A DNA stretch of 64,000 nucleotides from JABDCD01 sp964469525 (GTDB taxonomy: Bacteria > Pseudomonadota > Alphaproteobacteria > Rickettsiales > SXRF01): assembly GCA_964469525.1 (NCBI GenBank), contig CAYXYU010000002.1:62001-126000 (forward strand), written 5' to 3'. Shown here piece after piece: positions 49,505-57,285 of the stretch. The position numbers and the translations under genes were made by a program. Under the pieces are notes generated by a model. That model saw only the letters and a program-made list of their open reading frames with translations. It searched no databases and was not told where the DNA came from. Position 1 is the stretch's first letter; the number at the start of each line of letters is the position of its first letter.

Positions 49505-50461
49505 CTAGGCTGCCTTTTTGCCGGGCTTTACCACGTGCTTCTGCATCCATTTGAGATTGTGGAAACGCTCCTCGTCCTTCAGCATTCCCTTGTTATACAG
49601 CGCTACCAGCTCCATGATCGCGTCGTTGACGGTTTTTTTCGGCTTGAAGCCGGTGGCCAGCAGCCGGTCGGAATTAATGCGGTAGGAGCGCGGGTCGTTC
49701 GATTCGGTGACGGTAATTTTGGTGGGTACGCAGGCGCGCACCATTTCCGCGATGTCGAGAATCGAGATATTCTCAAAACCCGCGTTGTAAATGCCCAGCG
49801 CCGAGGGAGTGTCCAGCAGGTGCAGATAAACATCGGTAATGTCGTCCATGTGAATATTGGGGCGCACCTGCCTGCCGCCGAATACGGTGATCTCGCCGCG
49901 GGTCAGCGCCTGCATGGTCAGCATGTTCACCGATACGTCCAGCCGCATGCGCGGCGAATAGCCGCACACGGTGGCAGGACGCACGATCTGCACCTGCATG
50001 CAGTCGCCGTAGGACAGCAGCACGCGCTCGGCCACCATCTTGGTCTTGTTGTATTCGGAGATGGGCTTCAGCTCCAAATCTTCCGTCACCTGCTCCTCTT
50101 CTTTCACCCCGTACACGCTGCCCGATGAGGCGTAGATGAAGCGCTTGATGCCGGAACGTGCTGCCTTGTCGATCAGCTGCATGGTGGCCAGGCAGCTGAT
50201 TTCCCAGGTGAGGGTAGGGTCGAGGTCGCTGCAGGGATCATTGGCGACCGAGGCCAGATGAATCACCGCGTCATGGCCGGCAAGATCATAGCTTTCGGCA
50301 TCGCGCAGGTCGCCTTCGATGACGGTCAGCTGCGGATGCGGTGCCAGCATATTGCCGAACCACATGATGTCGAACGCGGTGACGCGGTGGCCACGCGCTA
50401 GCAGCTTGCTAACCAATACCGTTCCCTTGTAGCCGCATGCGCCGGTGACGAAAATGTGCAT
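49505..50461 (-). CDS. NAD-dependent epimerase/dehydratase (extended SDR)
   Basis: This is a 318-residue protein. The NAD loop MHIFVTGACGYKGTVLVSKL has GxCGYxG. The active site is SSGSVYG and EYNKTKMVAERV (YxxxK). VIHLASVANDPCSDLDPTL and IHMDDITDVYLHLL are like UDP-glucose/NDP-heptose epimerases. It would act on a sugar nucleotide made by this locus. ATG 50461 is preferred; a GTG at 50470 would overlap the FkbM stop. It ends 3 bp before the next epimerase start. Confidence 0.86.
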   Translation of the reverse strand: MHIFVTGACGYKGTVLVSKLLARGHRVTAFDIMWFGNMLAPHPQLTVIEGDLRDAESYDLAGHDAVIHLASVANDPCSDLDPTLTWEISCLATMQLIDKAARSGIKRFIYASSGSVYGVKEEEQVTEDLELKPISEYNKTKMVAERVLLSYGDCMQVQIVRPATVCGYSPRMRLDVSVNMLTMQALTRGEITVFGGRQVRPNIHMDDITDVYLHLLDTPSALGIYNAGFENISILDIAEMVRACVPTKITVTESNDPRSYRINSDRLLATGFKPKKTVNDAIMELVALYNKGMLKDEERFHNLKWMQKHVVKPGKKAA

Positions 50462-50466
50462 GTCGT

Positions 50467-51483
50467 TCACGCCAATTCAACGGCCATGCGCTGCAGCTGC
50501 GGATAGTATTCGCTGCCGCCATGCAGGTCGCTGCCAAAGATGATTTTGAAAATCGACCGCGCCTTTTCCCATGTTTCATCGGGTACGGTACGCCATTTGC
50601 CAAGATACTGCAGTACTTCCAGCCGCAGCGCCTTGTAGAGCACGCTGTTGCGGGTTTCCTCCTGCCAGCCGCCGGCTTTACGGCAGAAGCCGTGCAGCAT
50701 GTCGACGCCTACGTCCGGCGCATGATTGAGCAGGCAGAAATAGGCCAGTTTGAGAATGGCTGCTTCGTGTTCCCGGCGGTCCGCGCAGCGCGGCAACCGG
50801 CTCAAACTGTCTTCGCGGCGTATCCATACCGCGTCACAGCTGCTTAAAACTCCGTAGCGTCCCGGTTCGGGCATGCTGGGATCGGGTTTTTTAAACAGTC
50901 CAAGCTTGGGATAGCCAAATCCGAAATAATCGAGGTTGAGCAGCATGAAGCCGCGCTTCAGCAGGTAATCATGCGTGGCGGAAAACAGCGTCTGGTCATG
51001 GAACGCAGGGTTGAAATTCACGCTGCTGCGGATGCCGAGAACACCGCTGTCGATGGTTTTTTCGCCGCTGATGATGACCTCGTGCTCGGTCCCTTCGGTG
51101 TCCACTTTCAAGAAATCGGCAGCCCAGCCTTCCGCATCGTTGAAATGGTCGAGCGTCTGGGTCTTAATTTTTATAACCTTCTCAATCTCTCCCAGTCCCG
51201 GCTTCAGGTCCTTGAAGGCTTCGGAGGACAGGTCGGGCTTTAAGAAGGAGCTCATGCCGCGATGGACCAGTAGGTTGAAGTCGAACTCGCCCGCCTGGTC
51301 CATGATCGCCGCCTCGATTACCTCGAAGGCACCATTTTTATTGGTCTGGCGCAGCCTTTCCGCCTCTTCGGCATCCGGTTCGAACGCGACATATTTGATG
51401 GGACTGCGAAAACCGTTCCATGAGGGGTGCATGCCGTAACGGGCGCCGACGTCGATTACCGTGGTCAGATAGGGGGAAGTCAT
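50467..51483 (-). CDS. FkbM family methyltransferase
   Basis: This is a 338-residue protein. VIDVGARYGMHPSWNG is the SAM loop, and YVAFEPDAEEAERLRQ, FLKVDTEGTEHEVIISGEK and the ALVLD-like LGIRSSVNF mark the FkbM family, which O-methylates sugars or glycans. The C-terminal 100 residues (LSRLPRCADRREHEAAILKL) are helical and not assigned. AAAGGAG lies about 6 bp before the ATG. It belongs to the minus-strand operon, 79 bp after the first epimerase gene. Confidence 0.83.
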   Translation of the reverse strand: MTSPYLTTVIDVGARYGMHPSWNGFRSPIKYVAFEPDAEEAERLRQTNKNGAFEVIEAAIMDQAGEFDFNLLVHRGMSSFLKPDLSSEAFKDLKPGLGEIEKVIKIKTQTLDHFNDAEGWAADFLKVDTEGTEHEVIISGEKTIDSGVLGIRSSVNFNPAFHDQTLFSATHDYLLKRGFMLLNLDYFGFGYPKLGLFKKPDPSMPEPGRYGVLSSCDAVWIRREDSLSRLPRCADRREHEAAILKLAYFCLLNHAPDVGVDMLHGFCRKAGGWQEETRNSVLYKALRLEVLQYLGKWRTVPDETWEKARSIFKIIFGSDLHGGSEYYPQLQRMAVELA

Positions 51484-51562
51484 CGCACTCCTTTAGGATA
51501 TTTTGTAAAACAGGCCTGTCATAGATAATGGAAAAGACCCAACTGTAAACAAAAAATAGCAG

Positions 51563-52438
51563 TCAGGCCGGCTGCGTCGATTCGTCCACGTAGCGCTTCA
51601 GCATATGTTCCAGCGTCATCGGCGTATAACCGGCTCTTTGTGCCAGCGAGGAATCAATGTAAAATGCCGGTTTTTTCGGAGGCTGTTCGGCTAAGACCGA
51701 GTCGGAAGAGAGCAATTCCTTCATGTAGTGCAGCATATTTTCGACTGTCATCCGACTGCCGGCGCCGAGAACGAACTGGCGATGGCCTGTCTCGGGCTGT
51801 GCTGACAGGGTTAGAATGAATGCCAGCAGGTCATCTACATGCACGGCATTATTGAACGGCATGGTAGGATGATAATAGGAAAGCGGTTTTCCAGCCATCA
51901 GCGTGTCCAGTACGCGGGAAAGCCAGATGTTATGTGCACCCTTACCCAATACGCCGGGCAGGCGGAGCGAGACGCTGGGCAATTCGCGGCGCGCAGCTTT
52001 CACCGCCTGCTCCGCCTCATATTTGCTGATTCCGTACGCATCCGGATCAGTGATGGGACTTGATTCGTCGATGCAGCCCTCCGCCCGCCCATAGACTGAT
52101 ACGGACGATATCTGCGCGAAAAACGGTACGTTATGCCGTGCCGACCATTCCGCTACCAGGCCGCTCCCACGTGCATTAATGTCGTTCATCACCGTCGTAT
52201 CGGCTGTATCCGCAGAGGATAGCGCTGCGCAATGGATCACTCCCTCTACCGATTCGGGTGGGGTAAAGCCGGAAATATCGCGGATGTCCAGCCGCACGGG
52301 CCTGATGCCCACCGATGCCTCCGGACCGCCAGCCGAGCGCGATAACGCCAGTACGGAACGGCCGGACCGCGCCAACCCATGCGCCATATGACCGCCTATA
52401 AAGCCTCCGGCTCCGGTGACCAGCCAACTCATGGCCAT
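51563..52438 (-). CDS. NAD-dependent epimerase/dehydratase (extended SDR), first gene of operon
   Basis: This protein has about 291 residues. The NAD loop is SWLVTGAGGFIGGHMAHGLA. Active-site motifs are ISSVSVYGRAEG (Ser) and YGISKYEAEQAVKAAR (YxxxK). LRLPGVLGKGAHN and VHVDDLLAFIL complete the fold, as in UDP-glucose 4-epimerase relatives. Starts at 52438 (MAM) and 52432 are possible; a still longer frame opens at 52474. A TTGACA-like -35 lies upstream. It leads the 14-gene minus-strand operon. Confidence 0.83.
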   Translation of the reverse strand: MAMSWLVTGAGGFIGGHMAHGLARSGRSVLALSRSAGGPEASVGIRPVRLDIRDISGFTPPESVEGVIHCAALSSADTADTTVMNDINARGSGLVAEWSARHNVPFFAQISSVSVYGRAEGCIDESSPITDPDAYGISKYEAEQAVKAARRELPSVSLRLPGVLGKGAHNIWLSRVLDTLMAGKPLSYYHPTMPFNNAVHVDDLLAFILTLSAQPETGHRQFVLGAGSRMTVENMLHYMKELLSSDSVLAEQPPKKPAFYIDSSLAQRAGYTPMTLEHMLKRYVDESTQPA

Positions 52439-52474
52439 GCCCGGACATATGAAAAAGTGCGCCACATGCCGCAT

Positions 52475-52502
52475 GGTTATCCTTTTGCTACCCCGCTGTC
52501 AA
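52475..52502 (-). promoter_or_regulatory. Possible sigma-70-type promoter for the 14-gene operon
   Basis: On the minus strand TTGACA (52502-52497) is followed after 15 bp by GATAAC, or after 17 bp by TAACCA. The -35 box is perfect; the -10 is weak. It lies in the 102-bp divergent spacer between the epimerase and gmhB starts. Confidence 0.35.
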
Positions 52503-52540
52503 AGCTGGACAAGCGCCATGGGATCTTCCTACAGTACCCA

Positions 52541-53071
52541 ATGCCGCAAACGCTCCATAAAGCCCTTTTTCTCGACCGCGATGGCGTCATCAACGTGGAT
52601 GTTGGTTTCGCGCACCGGCCCGAGCAGATCCGTTTCATGGACGGGATATTCGAGTTGTGCCGGGCGGCAAAAGCTAAGGAATACCTTATTATCGTCGCCA
52701 CCAACCAGTCCGGCATCGGACGCGGCTATTTCAGCGAAGACGACTTCCTCAGCGTAATGGACTGGATCAAAGCCCAGTTCGCCATACAGGATATCCTTAT
52801 CGATGCGGTTTATTTCTGCCCGCATCATCCGCAGGAGGGGAAGGGCCCGTACCGGCAGGACTGCCAGGACCGTAAACCCAATCCCGGCATGTTCCTGCAG
52901 GCGCAGCGCGAACATCGTATCGACATGGCGCGCTCATTGCTGATTGGCGACCATGAACGTGACCTGCAGGCCGGAAAGAATGCCGGGGTGGGGAGGTTGC
53001 TAATACTAGGGCGTACCGCACCCATCGGTCAGCCGATTCTTTCTTTGCATGAAGCCGTCATCTTGCTCTAG
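52541..53071 (+). CDS. gmhB: Heptose 1,7-bisphosphate 7-phosphatase (HAD)
   Basis: This is a 176-residue HAD phosphatase removing the 7-phosphate of D-glycero-D-manno-heptose 1,7-bisphosphate. ALFLDRDGVINVDVGF holds Asp12 and Asp14; VATNQSGIGRGYFSEDDF is the second block; LLIGDHERDLQAGKNAGVG is the last. The zinc loop reads YFCPHHPQEGKGPYRQDCQD: three usual ligands (Cys, His, Cys) are present, but the fourth Cys is Asp. ATG 52541 is chosen from the family start. It is the first plus-strand gene of the divergent group. Confidence 0.88.
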   Translation: MPQTLHKALFLDRDGVINVDVGFAHRPEQIRFMDGIFELCRAAKAKEYLIIVATNQSGIGRGYFSEDDFLSVMDWIKAQFAIQDILIDAVYFCPHHPQEGKGPYRQDCQDRKPNPGMFLQAQREHRIDMARSLLIGDHERDLQAGKNAGVGRLLILGRTAPIGQPILSLHEAVILL

Positions 53072-53099
53072 GAATGCGTAAGAAGGGAGAAGTAATGCC

Positions 53100-53882
53100 G
53101 TGGCGACCATGATCACCGCAGGAATCGTTACGTTCCATACGCCGCTTCCCATGCTGGAAGCGGCAATCACCTCGGTGCATGCCTGCCGCCTGCCGGTGGA
53201 ATTGATTATCGTCGATAACACACCAGGGACAGAATATTTTGCCCGGCTGCAGGCACTTAAAAATATCCGTTGCATTAAAAGTCCGGTCAATGGCGGCTAT
53301 GGTTATGGGCACAATCTGGCATGCAAGGCGGCGCCACCGGCGCCTTATCATCTTATCCTGAATCCGGACGTGGTTGTTCAGCCCGGATGCCTTGAGACGA
53401 TGGTTGCGCTCATGGAAAAGGAGCCGGCTGTCGGCATGACGGTGCCGAAGATCCATTTCCCCGACGGCAGGCTGCAGCCGCTCAATCGGCGCGATCCGAC
53501 CTTGCTGGATTTGGGCCTGCGGCGTTTCGTGCCGCCCCGCTGGCAGGCATGGCAGCCCATCCGGCGGCGCATGGAGCATTTCGTCATGATGGATTATGGC
53601 TACGATACTCCCTACGACGTGCCCAACGCATCGGGATGCTGTATGCTGGTAAGGCGCGCCGTCTTCGACGCAGTCGGCGGATTCGATGAACGTTTCTTCA
53701 TGTATATGGAGGACAGCGATCTGACGCGCCGCATCCGGGCGCTGGCGAGGGTGCGCTATTGCCCGGAAGCCGCCATCATTCATCACTGGGGACGCGGCTC
53801 GCATACCAGCTTTCCGCTGATGCTGGCGATGGTCCGCTCCGCGTGGAAATATTTTCAGAAGTGGGGATGGCAGTGGTACTGA
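53100..53882 (+). CDS. GT2 glycosyltransferase
   Basis: This is a 260-residue protein. ITAGIVTFHTPLPMLEAAIT and LIIVDNTPG begin the GT-A fold; LILNPDVVVQPGCLETMVAL has the DxV in place of DxD (NPDV), as in WbbL-type rhamnosyltransferases; FDERFFMYMEDSDLTRRIRA contains the catalytic EDxDL. GTG 53100 follows AGGGAG by about 7-10 bp; ATG 53109 is the alternative. It is 28 bp after gmhB. Its likely donor is a deoxyhexose or heptose nucleotide. Confidence 0.86.
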   Translation: MATMITAGIVTFHTPLPMLEAAITSVHACRLPVELIIVDNTPGTEYFARLQALKNIRCIKSPVNGGYGYGHNLACKAAPPAPYHLILNPDVVVQPGCLETMVALMEKEPAVGMTVPKIHFPDGRLQPLNRRDPTLLDLGLRRFVPPRWQAWQPIRRRMEHFVMMDYGYDTPYDVPNASGCCMLVRRAVFDAVGGFDERFFMYMEDSDLTRRIRALARVRYCPEAAIIHHWGRGSHTSFPLMLAMVRSAWKYFQKWGWQWY

Positions 53883-53942
53883 GCTTCCAGCGCAATATAT
53901 TGCGCACTGATATGAATTGGTATAGTCCTCCACCATTCAGCA

Positions 53943-54761
53943 ATGATGATAAACGAAAAAATGCGCAGTTTTCTTAAGCGATTCTTCGATATCGTCGTCG
54001 GATTTATTGGCCTGGTGATTACCGGCCCCGTTATCCTGATGGCGGCCCTCCTCGTCTTCGCTCAGGACAGGCAGGCGCCGTTTTACCTGGCGGAGCGGCT
54101 GGGCAGAGTCGGGCATCCGTTCCGCATGGTCAAGCTGCGCAGCATGCATGTAGGGGCCGACCGCGCCGGGATCGATGTGGTAGGCGCGCGCGATCCGCGC
54201 GTGACGCGGCTGGGCTGGTTCCTGCGGGACTACAAAATCGATGAATTGCCGCAGTTCTGGAACATCATCATTGGGGATATGAGCCTGGTAGGTCCGCGCC
54301 CGGACACGCCGGCGCATATCGCAGTGCTTTCCCCCGAGGAGCGGGAAGTGCTCAATGCAAAACCCGGACTGACCGATCTCGCCTCCATCGTCTATAGCCG
54401 CCTGGCCGAACTGTTCAGCGACAGCGACGATCTTGAGGCCGACTATATCCTCCGCATGCGGCCGCTGAAGGCCGCGCTCGGCATATGGTATGTCCGCAAC
54501 TGGACGCCGTTCATGGACATCCTTATCTGCGCGCTTACGCCGCTGGCGCTGGTTCATTACAACCTGGCGATCAAGGGGGTAGGCCTGCTGCTGGCGTATT
54601 ACGGCGCGCCGGAGCCTTTGCGCCATGCGGTGGCAGGCGTTATGCACGGCGAATGGCGGATGAAAAGCCTCAGCGAGTACGGATTGACCGGCGACAGCGA
54701 TATAGCGGCGCAACCCGTTCCGGAAACGATGAGTTACCGTTCAACCTCCATGTCCCGTTAA
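53943..54761 (+). CDS. Initiating sugar-phosphate transferase (WbaP/WcaJ-type)
   Basis: This is a 272-residue polyprenyl-phosphate sugar-1-phosphate transferase. One re-entrant membrane segment (about 14-36) leads to the catalytic domain: KLRSMHVGADRAG, GWFLRDYKIDELPQFWNIII and GDMSLVGPRPDTPAH. PGLTDLASIVY marks the later part. It would load the first sugar on undecaprenyl phosphate, starting the surface glycan. Short, core-only form (no extra N-terminal TM bundle). It is followed 5 bp later by the ligase/polymerase gene. Confidence 0.89.
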   Translation: MMINEKMRSFLKRFFDIVVGFIGLVITGPVILMAALLVFAQDRQAPFYLAERLGRVGHPFRMVKLRSMHVGADRAGIDVVGARDPRVTRLGWFLRDYKIDELPQFWNIIIGDMSLVGPRPDTPAHIAVLSPEEREVLNAKPGLTDLASIVYSRLAELFSDSDDLEADYILRMRPLKAALGIWYVRNWTPFMDILICALTPLALVHYNLAIKGVGLLLAYYGAPEPLRHAVAGVMHGEWRMKSLSEYGLTGDSDIAAQPVPETMSYRSTSMSR

Positions 54762-54766
54762 CGATC

Positions 54767-56017
54767 ATGCGTAGCCCGGTCGGCGAGGGTGGGATACAGC
54801 ATTGGTTATGGCAGGCGTCCTTTGCATTGCTCTGCCTGTTTCCGGCATTGCTGGCGCTTACCCGGGCCGGCGCGGACGTAGCGCTGTGCCTGATCGCTGC
54901 GATGTTCCTGCTGGCAAGCGCGCTCGGCCGCGACTGGGCCTGGACGCAGCAGCCGGAAATCCGCGTGCTGGCGGCGTTATGGGTGTATCTGTGGGCAACT
55001 GCCTGGCTTACTCCCATCGATCCTGCGGCGGGTTTCCAGGCCGGGCTGATATGGGGAAGGCTGGTTCTTTTTTACGCAGCAATGCGCTACTGGCTGCTGC
55101 GCACGTCGAAAGAACTTGCGCTGCTTTCCGCCACGGGCATGGCGATCATCGTGCTGTTGGCGCTGGATACGGCCTGGCAATACGTTACCGGCGAGGATGC
55201 GTTGGGCAGGCCGTTGCTCGGCGACCGCTTGAGCGGGCCGCTCAATACGCCCAATATCGGCAATCTGCTGCTTAAAGTAGGATTGCCCGTGCTGGGGCTG
55301 ACGCTATACGGGCTGGTGACGCAGGGCCGCGCGCGTTACGGCTGGGGGGTCGCCGCACTGGCGCTTGCGCTGATGGCACTGGTGCTGGTCAGCGGCGAAC
55401 GCTCGATCGCGTTATTGACGCTGCTGGCGCTGGCCGTCGGCGGCGGGATAGTGTTCTGGTACGCCCCGCCGCTGCGGCGCCATGTACTGGGTTTTTGCTT
55501 CGCCGCGGCCGCGCTGCTGGCACTGCTGGCTGCCACGCAGGCGATCGTGCAGTCACGCGGGGAGTTCCTGCTGCGGCAGCTGGCCGACTTCTGGAATTCC
55601 ACCTACGGCCAGCTTTTCACGGCGTCCTACCGGCTGTGGCAGGAACATCCGTGGTTCGGCATCGGCGCGCAGCAGTTCGTCAAGGCATGCCCGACCGCCA
55701 TGGAGCGGTTCGGCATTGCCTATTGCGACATGCACCCGCACAACCTTTATCTGGAATGGCTGGTGGATACGGGAATCATCGGGCTTGGCCTGTTCCTGCT
55801 GGCCCTGGGCATCATGATGTGGCAGCTGCTGCGCGAGATTTCCTTCACGGGGTGGACCTCAATCCTGACGGCCTGCGCCTGCACCCAGCTCGCCGTGCTG
55901 CTGTTCCCGCTGATCGTCACGCAGAGCCAGTTTTCCAACTGGCCCGGCATGCTGTTCTGGTATAGCCTGAGTTTGGGGTTGTGCCTGCCCCGCATGGCGG
56001 TCGAGCGGCGGCAATAA
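54767..56017 (+). CDS. O-antigen ligase/polymerase-like membrane protein (WaaL/Wzy family)
   Basis: This is a 416-residue protein with about 11-12 membrane segments. The big periplasmic loop (about 285-335) contains WQEHPWFGIGAQQFVKACPT and HPHNLYLEWLVDTGIIGLGL; the latter is the Wzy_C/WaaL signature HNLYLEWLxDxGIxG. It either polymerises or ligates the polysaccharide at the outer face of the inner membrane. ATG 54767 is chosen 5 bp after the preceding stop; the frame is open further upstream but inside the transferase gene. Confidence 0.87.
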   Translation: MRSPVGEGGIQHWLWQASFALLCLFPALLALTRAGADVALCLIAAMFLLASALGRDWAWTQQPEIRVLAALWVYLWATAWLTPIDPAAGFQAGLIWGRLVLFYAAMRYWLLRTSKELALLSATGMAIIVLLALDTAWQYVTGEDALGRPLLGDRLSGPLNTPNIGNLLLKVGLPVLGLTLYGLVTQGRARYGWGVAALALALMALVLVSGERSIALLTLLALAVGGGIVFWYAPPLRRHVLGFCFAAAALLALLAATQAIVQSRGEFLLRQLADFWNSTYGQLFTASYRLWQEHPWFGIGAQQFVKACPTAMERFGIAYCDMHPHNLYLEWLVDTGIIGLGLFLLALGIMMWQLLREISFTGWTSILTACACTQLAVLLFPLIVTQSQFSNWPGMLFWYSLSLGLCLPRMAVERRQ

Positions 56018-56051
56018 TCCTGAAAACAGATGCCGGGGGTGCAAATATAAA

Positions 56052-56095
56052 GGACAGGTGTCCGAGTGGTTTAAGGCACTAGTCTTGAAAACAGT
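56052..56095 (+). pseudogene. Partial tRNA-Ser copy (5' half)
   Basis: The 44 bases from about 56052 copy the 5' half of the nearby tRNA-Ser: GGTGTCCGAGTGGTTTAAGG is identical to the D-arm region of 56121-56210, and AGTCTTGAAAAC repeats its anticodon region. The anticodon stem is mispaired and the 3' half is replaced by unrelated AT-rich DNA, so it cannot be a functional tRNA. Confidence 0.8.
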
Positions 56096-56120
56096 GTCGT
56101 GGAAGGCAAATTATTTTTTT

Positions 56121-56210
56121 GGAAGGGTGTCCGAGTGGTTTAAGGAACTGGTCTTGAAAACCAGCGTGAGCGCGAGTTCACCGTGGGTTCGAATCCCACC
56201 CCTTCCGCCA
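56121..56210 (+). tRNA. tRNA-Ser(UGA), CCA encoded
   Basis: The acceptor stem GGAAGGG pairs with CCCTTCC, the discriminator base is G, and CCA follows in the gene. The D arm is GTCCGAGTGGTTTAAGGAAC. The anticodon stem-loop is CTGGTCTTGAAAACCAG with anticodon TGA. A long variable arm (CGTGAGCGCGAGTTCACCG) and the T arm GTGGGTTCGAATCCCAC complete a class II serine tRNA. Confidence 0.96.
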
Positions 56211-56248
56211 CATTCCAAAACAACTTAGCCGATTCAAAAATCCATTTG

Positions 56249-56258
56249 GGACAAATTT
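56249..56258. repeat. Direct repeat flanking mntP, left copy
   Basis: GGACAAATTT occurs here, within TTTGGGACAAATTTAGAC about 40 bp after the tRNA, and again at 57146. Confidence 0.5.
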
Positions 56259-56317
56259 AGACCCACTAAACCACCACAAGTGGGGATAAATCAGGACATT
56301 ACAATGTCACACAATTT

Positions 56318-56881
56318 ATGAGTATTCTCTCCAACACCGCGATTGCCTTCAGTATGTCAGCCGATGCCTTTGCCGCTTCCGTGAGCAAGGGGGTTGCGCT
56401 TCGCAAACCGAAATTATCCTATGCCATGCGCGTAGGCGCTGTGTTTGGGGGCGTGGAAACGGTTACTCCCATTATCGGCTGGTTGCTGGGGCTCATGGCG
56501 AGCGGTTTTATTGCCGCCATTGACCATTGGGTTGCATTCACGATTCTGGCACTTATTGGCGCAAAGATGATGTATGAGGGCTTTCACAATGAGTCCGCAG
56601 AGCGCAAGGAATCGCACCGGCTTAGCGTCCTTATTCTCACCGCAATCGGCACCAGCATAGATGCCATGGCGGTAGGCGCGACATTTGCGCTGCTCGACGT
56701 GAATATCTGGTTGATGGCCGCTTTCATTGGATGCGCAACCTTCCTCATGTCCACCATCGGCATTATGACCGGGCATTATATCGGGGCGAGGTCGGGAAAG
56801 ATTGCTGAAGTGCTGGGAGGGGTATGTCTGATAGCCATTGGCACCATGATTCTTATTGAGCATCTCAGCATGCCCGTTTAG
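56318..56881 (+). CDS. mntP: Manganese efflux pump MntP
   Basis: This is a 187-residue protein with six membrane segments. SMSADAFAASVSKGVALRKP and LTAIGTSIDAMAVGATFALL are the paired motifs (Asp in each) of the MntP/YebN family; GGVETVTPIIGWLLG is the third conserved block. It exports Mn2+ from the cytoplasm. No ribosome site is evident before ATG 56318 and no yybP-ykoY riboswitch is recognisable in the short 107-bp leader. It is the only gene between the tRNA and the next locus, flanked by short direct repeats. Confidence 0.93.
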   Translation: MSILSNTAIAFSMSADAFAASVSKGVALRKPKLSYAMRVGAVFGGVETVTPIIGWLLGLMASGFIAAIDHWVAFTILALIGAKMMYEGFHNESAERKESHRLSVLILTAIGTSIDAMAVGATFALLDVNIWLMAAFIGCATFLMSTIGIMTGHYIGARSGKIAEVLGGVCLIAIGTMILIEHLSMPV

Positions 56882-57145
56882 AGGGCTGAAAAATTTTGGA
56901 GATTCCTGGGGTTGCTCGGCGCGGAAACCGGGGGGTGTTTGGGCAGGGGAAATTTGAAATGGAAATCATAAAGACGGCTTAATCTATCTCTGTCTCGTAA
57001 CGCAGCATTTTGAGGCGATTTTCCTCGGCACTGTCCATTTATTGTCCAGAATCGTGATTTGCTGTCATTTATCATTTTGAAAAGGCAGCAATTGTACCGT
57101 TTCATTCATCTGTTTGGATGACTGTTGCTTTATCCGCATAAAGTA

Positions 57146-57155
57146 GGACAAATTT
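57146..57155. repeat. Direct repeat flanking mntP, right copy
   Basis: GGACAAATTT recurs here within TAGGACAAATTTGGGACAC, an overlapping double form of the left copy. Confidence 0.5.
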
Positions 57156-57226
57156 GGGACACTAGCGGCTCAAAGCGCAAATATTTCTGCCCGGAGGATA
57201 GCTCCTAACTGTACAAGGAGAGAGTT

Positions 57227-57253
57227 ATGAATAACCTGCCACTCTTACGCTAA
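57227..57253 (+). CDS. Putative 8-residue leader peptide
   Basis: ATG 57227 follows AAGGAGAGA by 5 bp and opens an 8-codon frame, MNNLPLLR, then TAA. It lies at the left arm of a 9-bp inverted repeat. The strong ribosome site is out of proportion to the size. No gene follows on this strand, so a leader role is unlikely unless it regulates something on the plus strand not annotated here. Highly tentative. Confidence 0.25.
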   Translation: MNNLPLLR

Positions 57254-57283
57254 AAATCATCAACGATAACCGTTTGGCAGGTT
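57233..57283. terminator. 9-bp inverted repeat downstream of SGNH-TPR gene
   Basis: AACCTGCCA pairs perfectly with TGGCAGGTT across a 33-base loop, just beyond the stop at 57286 on the minus strand. It may end the decoration operon. Confidence 0.45.
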
Positions 57284-57285
57284 CA

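Larger units (their letters stand above)
56882..57285. other. 404-bp spacer after mntP
   Basis: This spacer holds no long gene. Its contents are the right copy of the GGACAAATTT repeat (57146), a putative 8-codon ORF (57227) and an inverted repeat (57233-57283). The first 260 bases show nothing I can name. Confidence 0.6.

Noticed and set aside
49118..50128. 336-codon plus-strand frame opposite two epimerases
   Set aside because: Both SDR genes on the minus strand have complete active sites; the plus frame has no known motif.
56052..56095. Second functional tRNA-Ser
   Set aside because: The anticodon stem is mispaired and the variable and T arms are missing.
56211..56317. Manganese (yybP-ykoY) riboswitch before mntP
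   Set aside because: The 107-bp leader is short and lacks the recognisable conserved loops.
56121..57285. Intact prophage or integrative element at tRNA-Ser
   Set aside because: No integrase, excisionase or phage gene is present; only repeats and a tRNA fragment hint at an old event.
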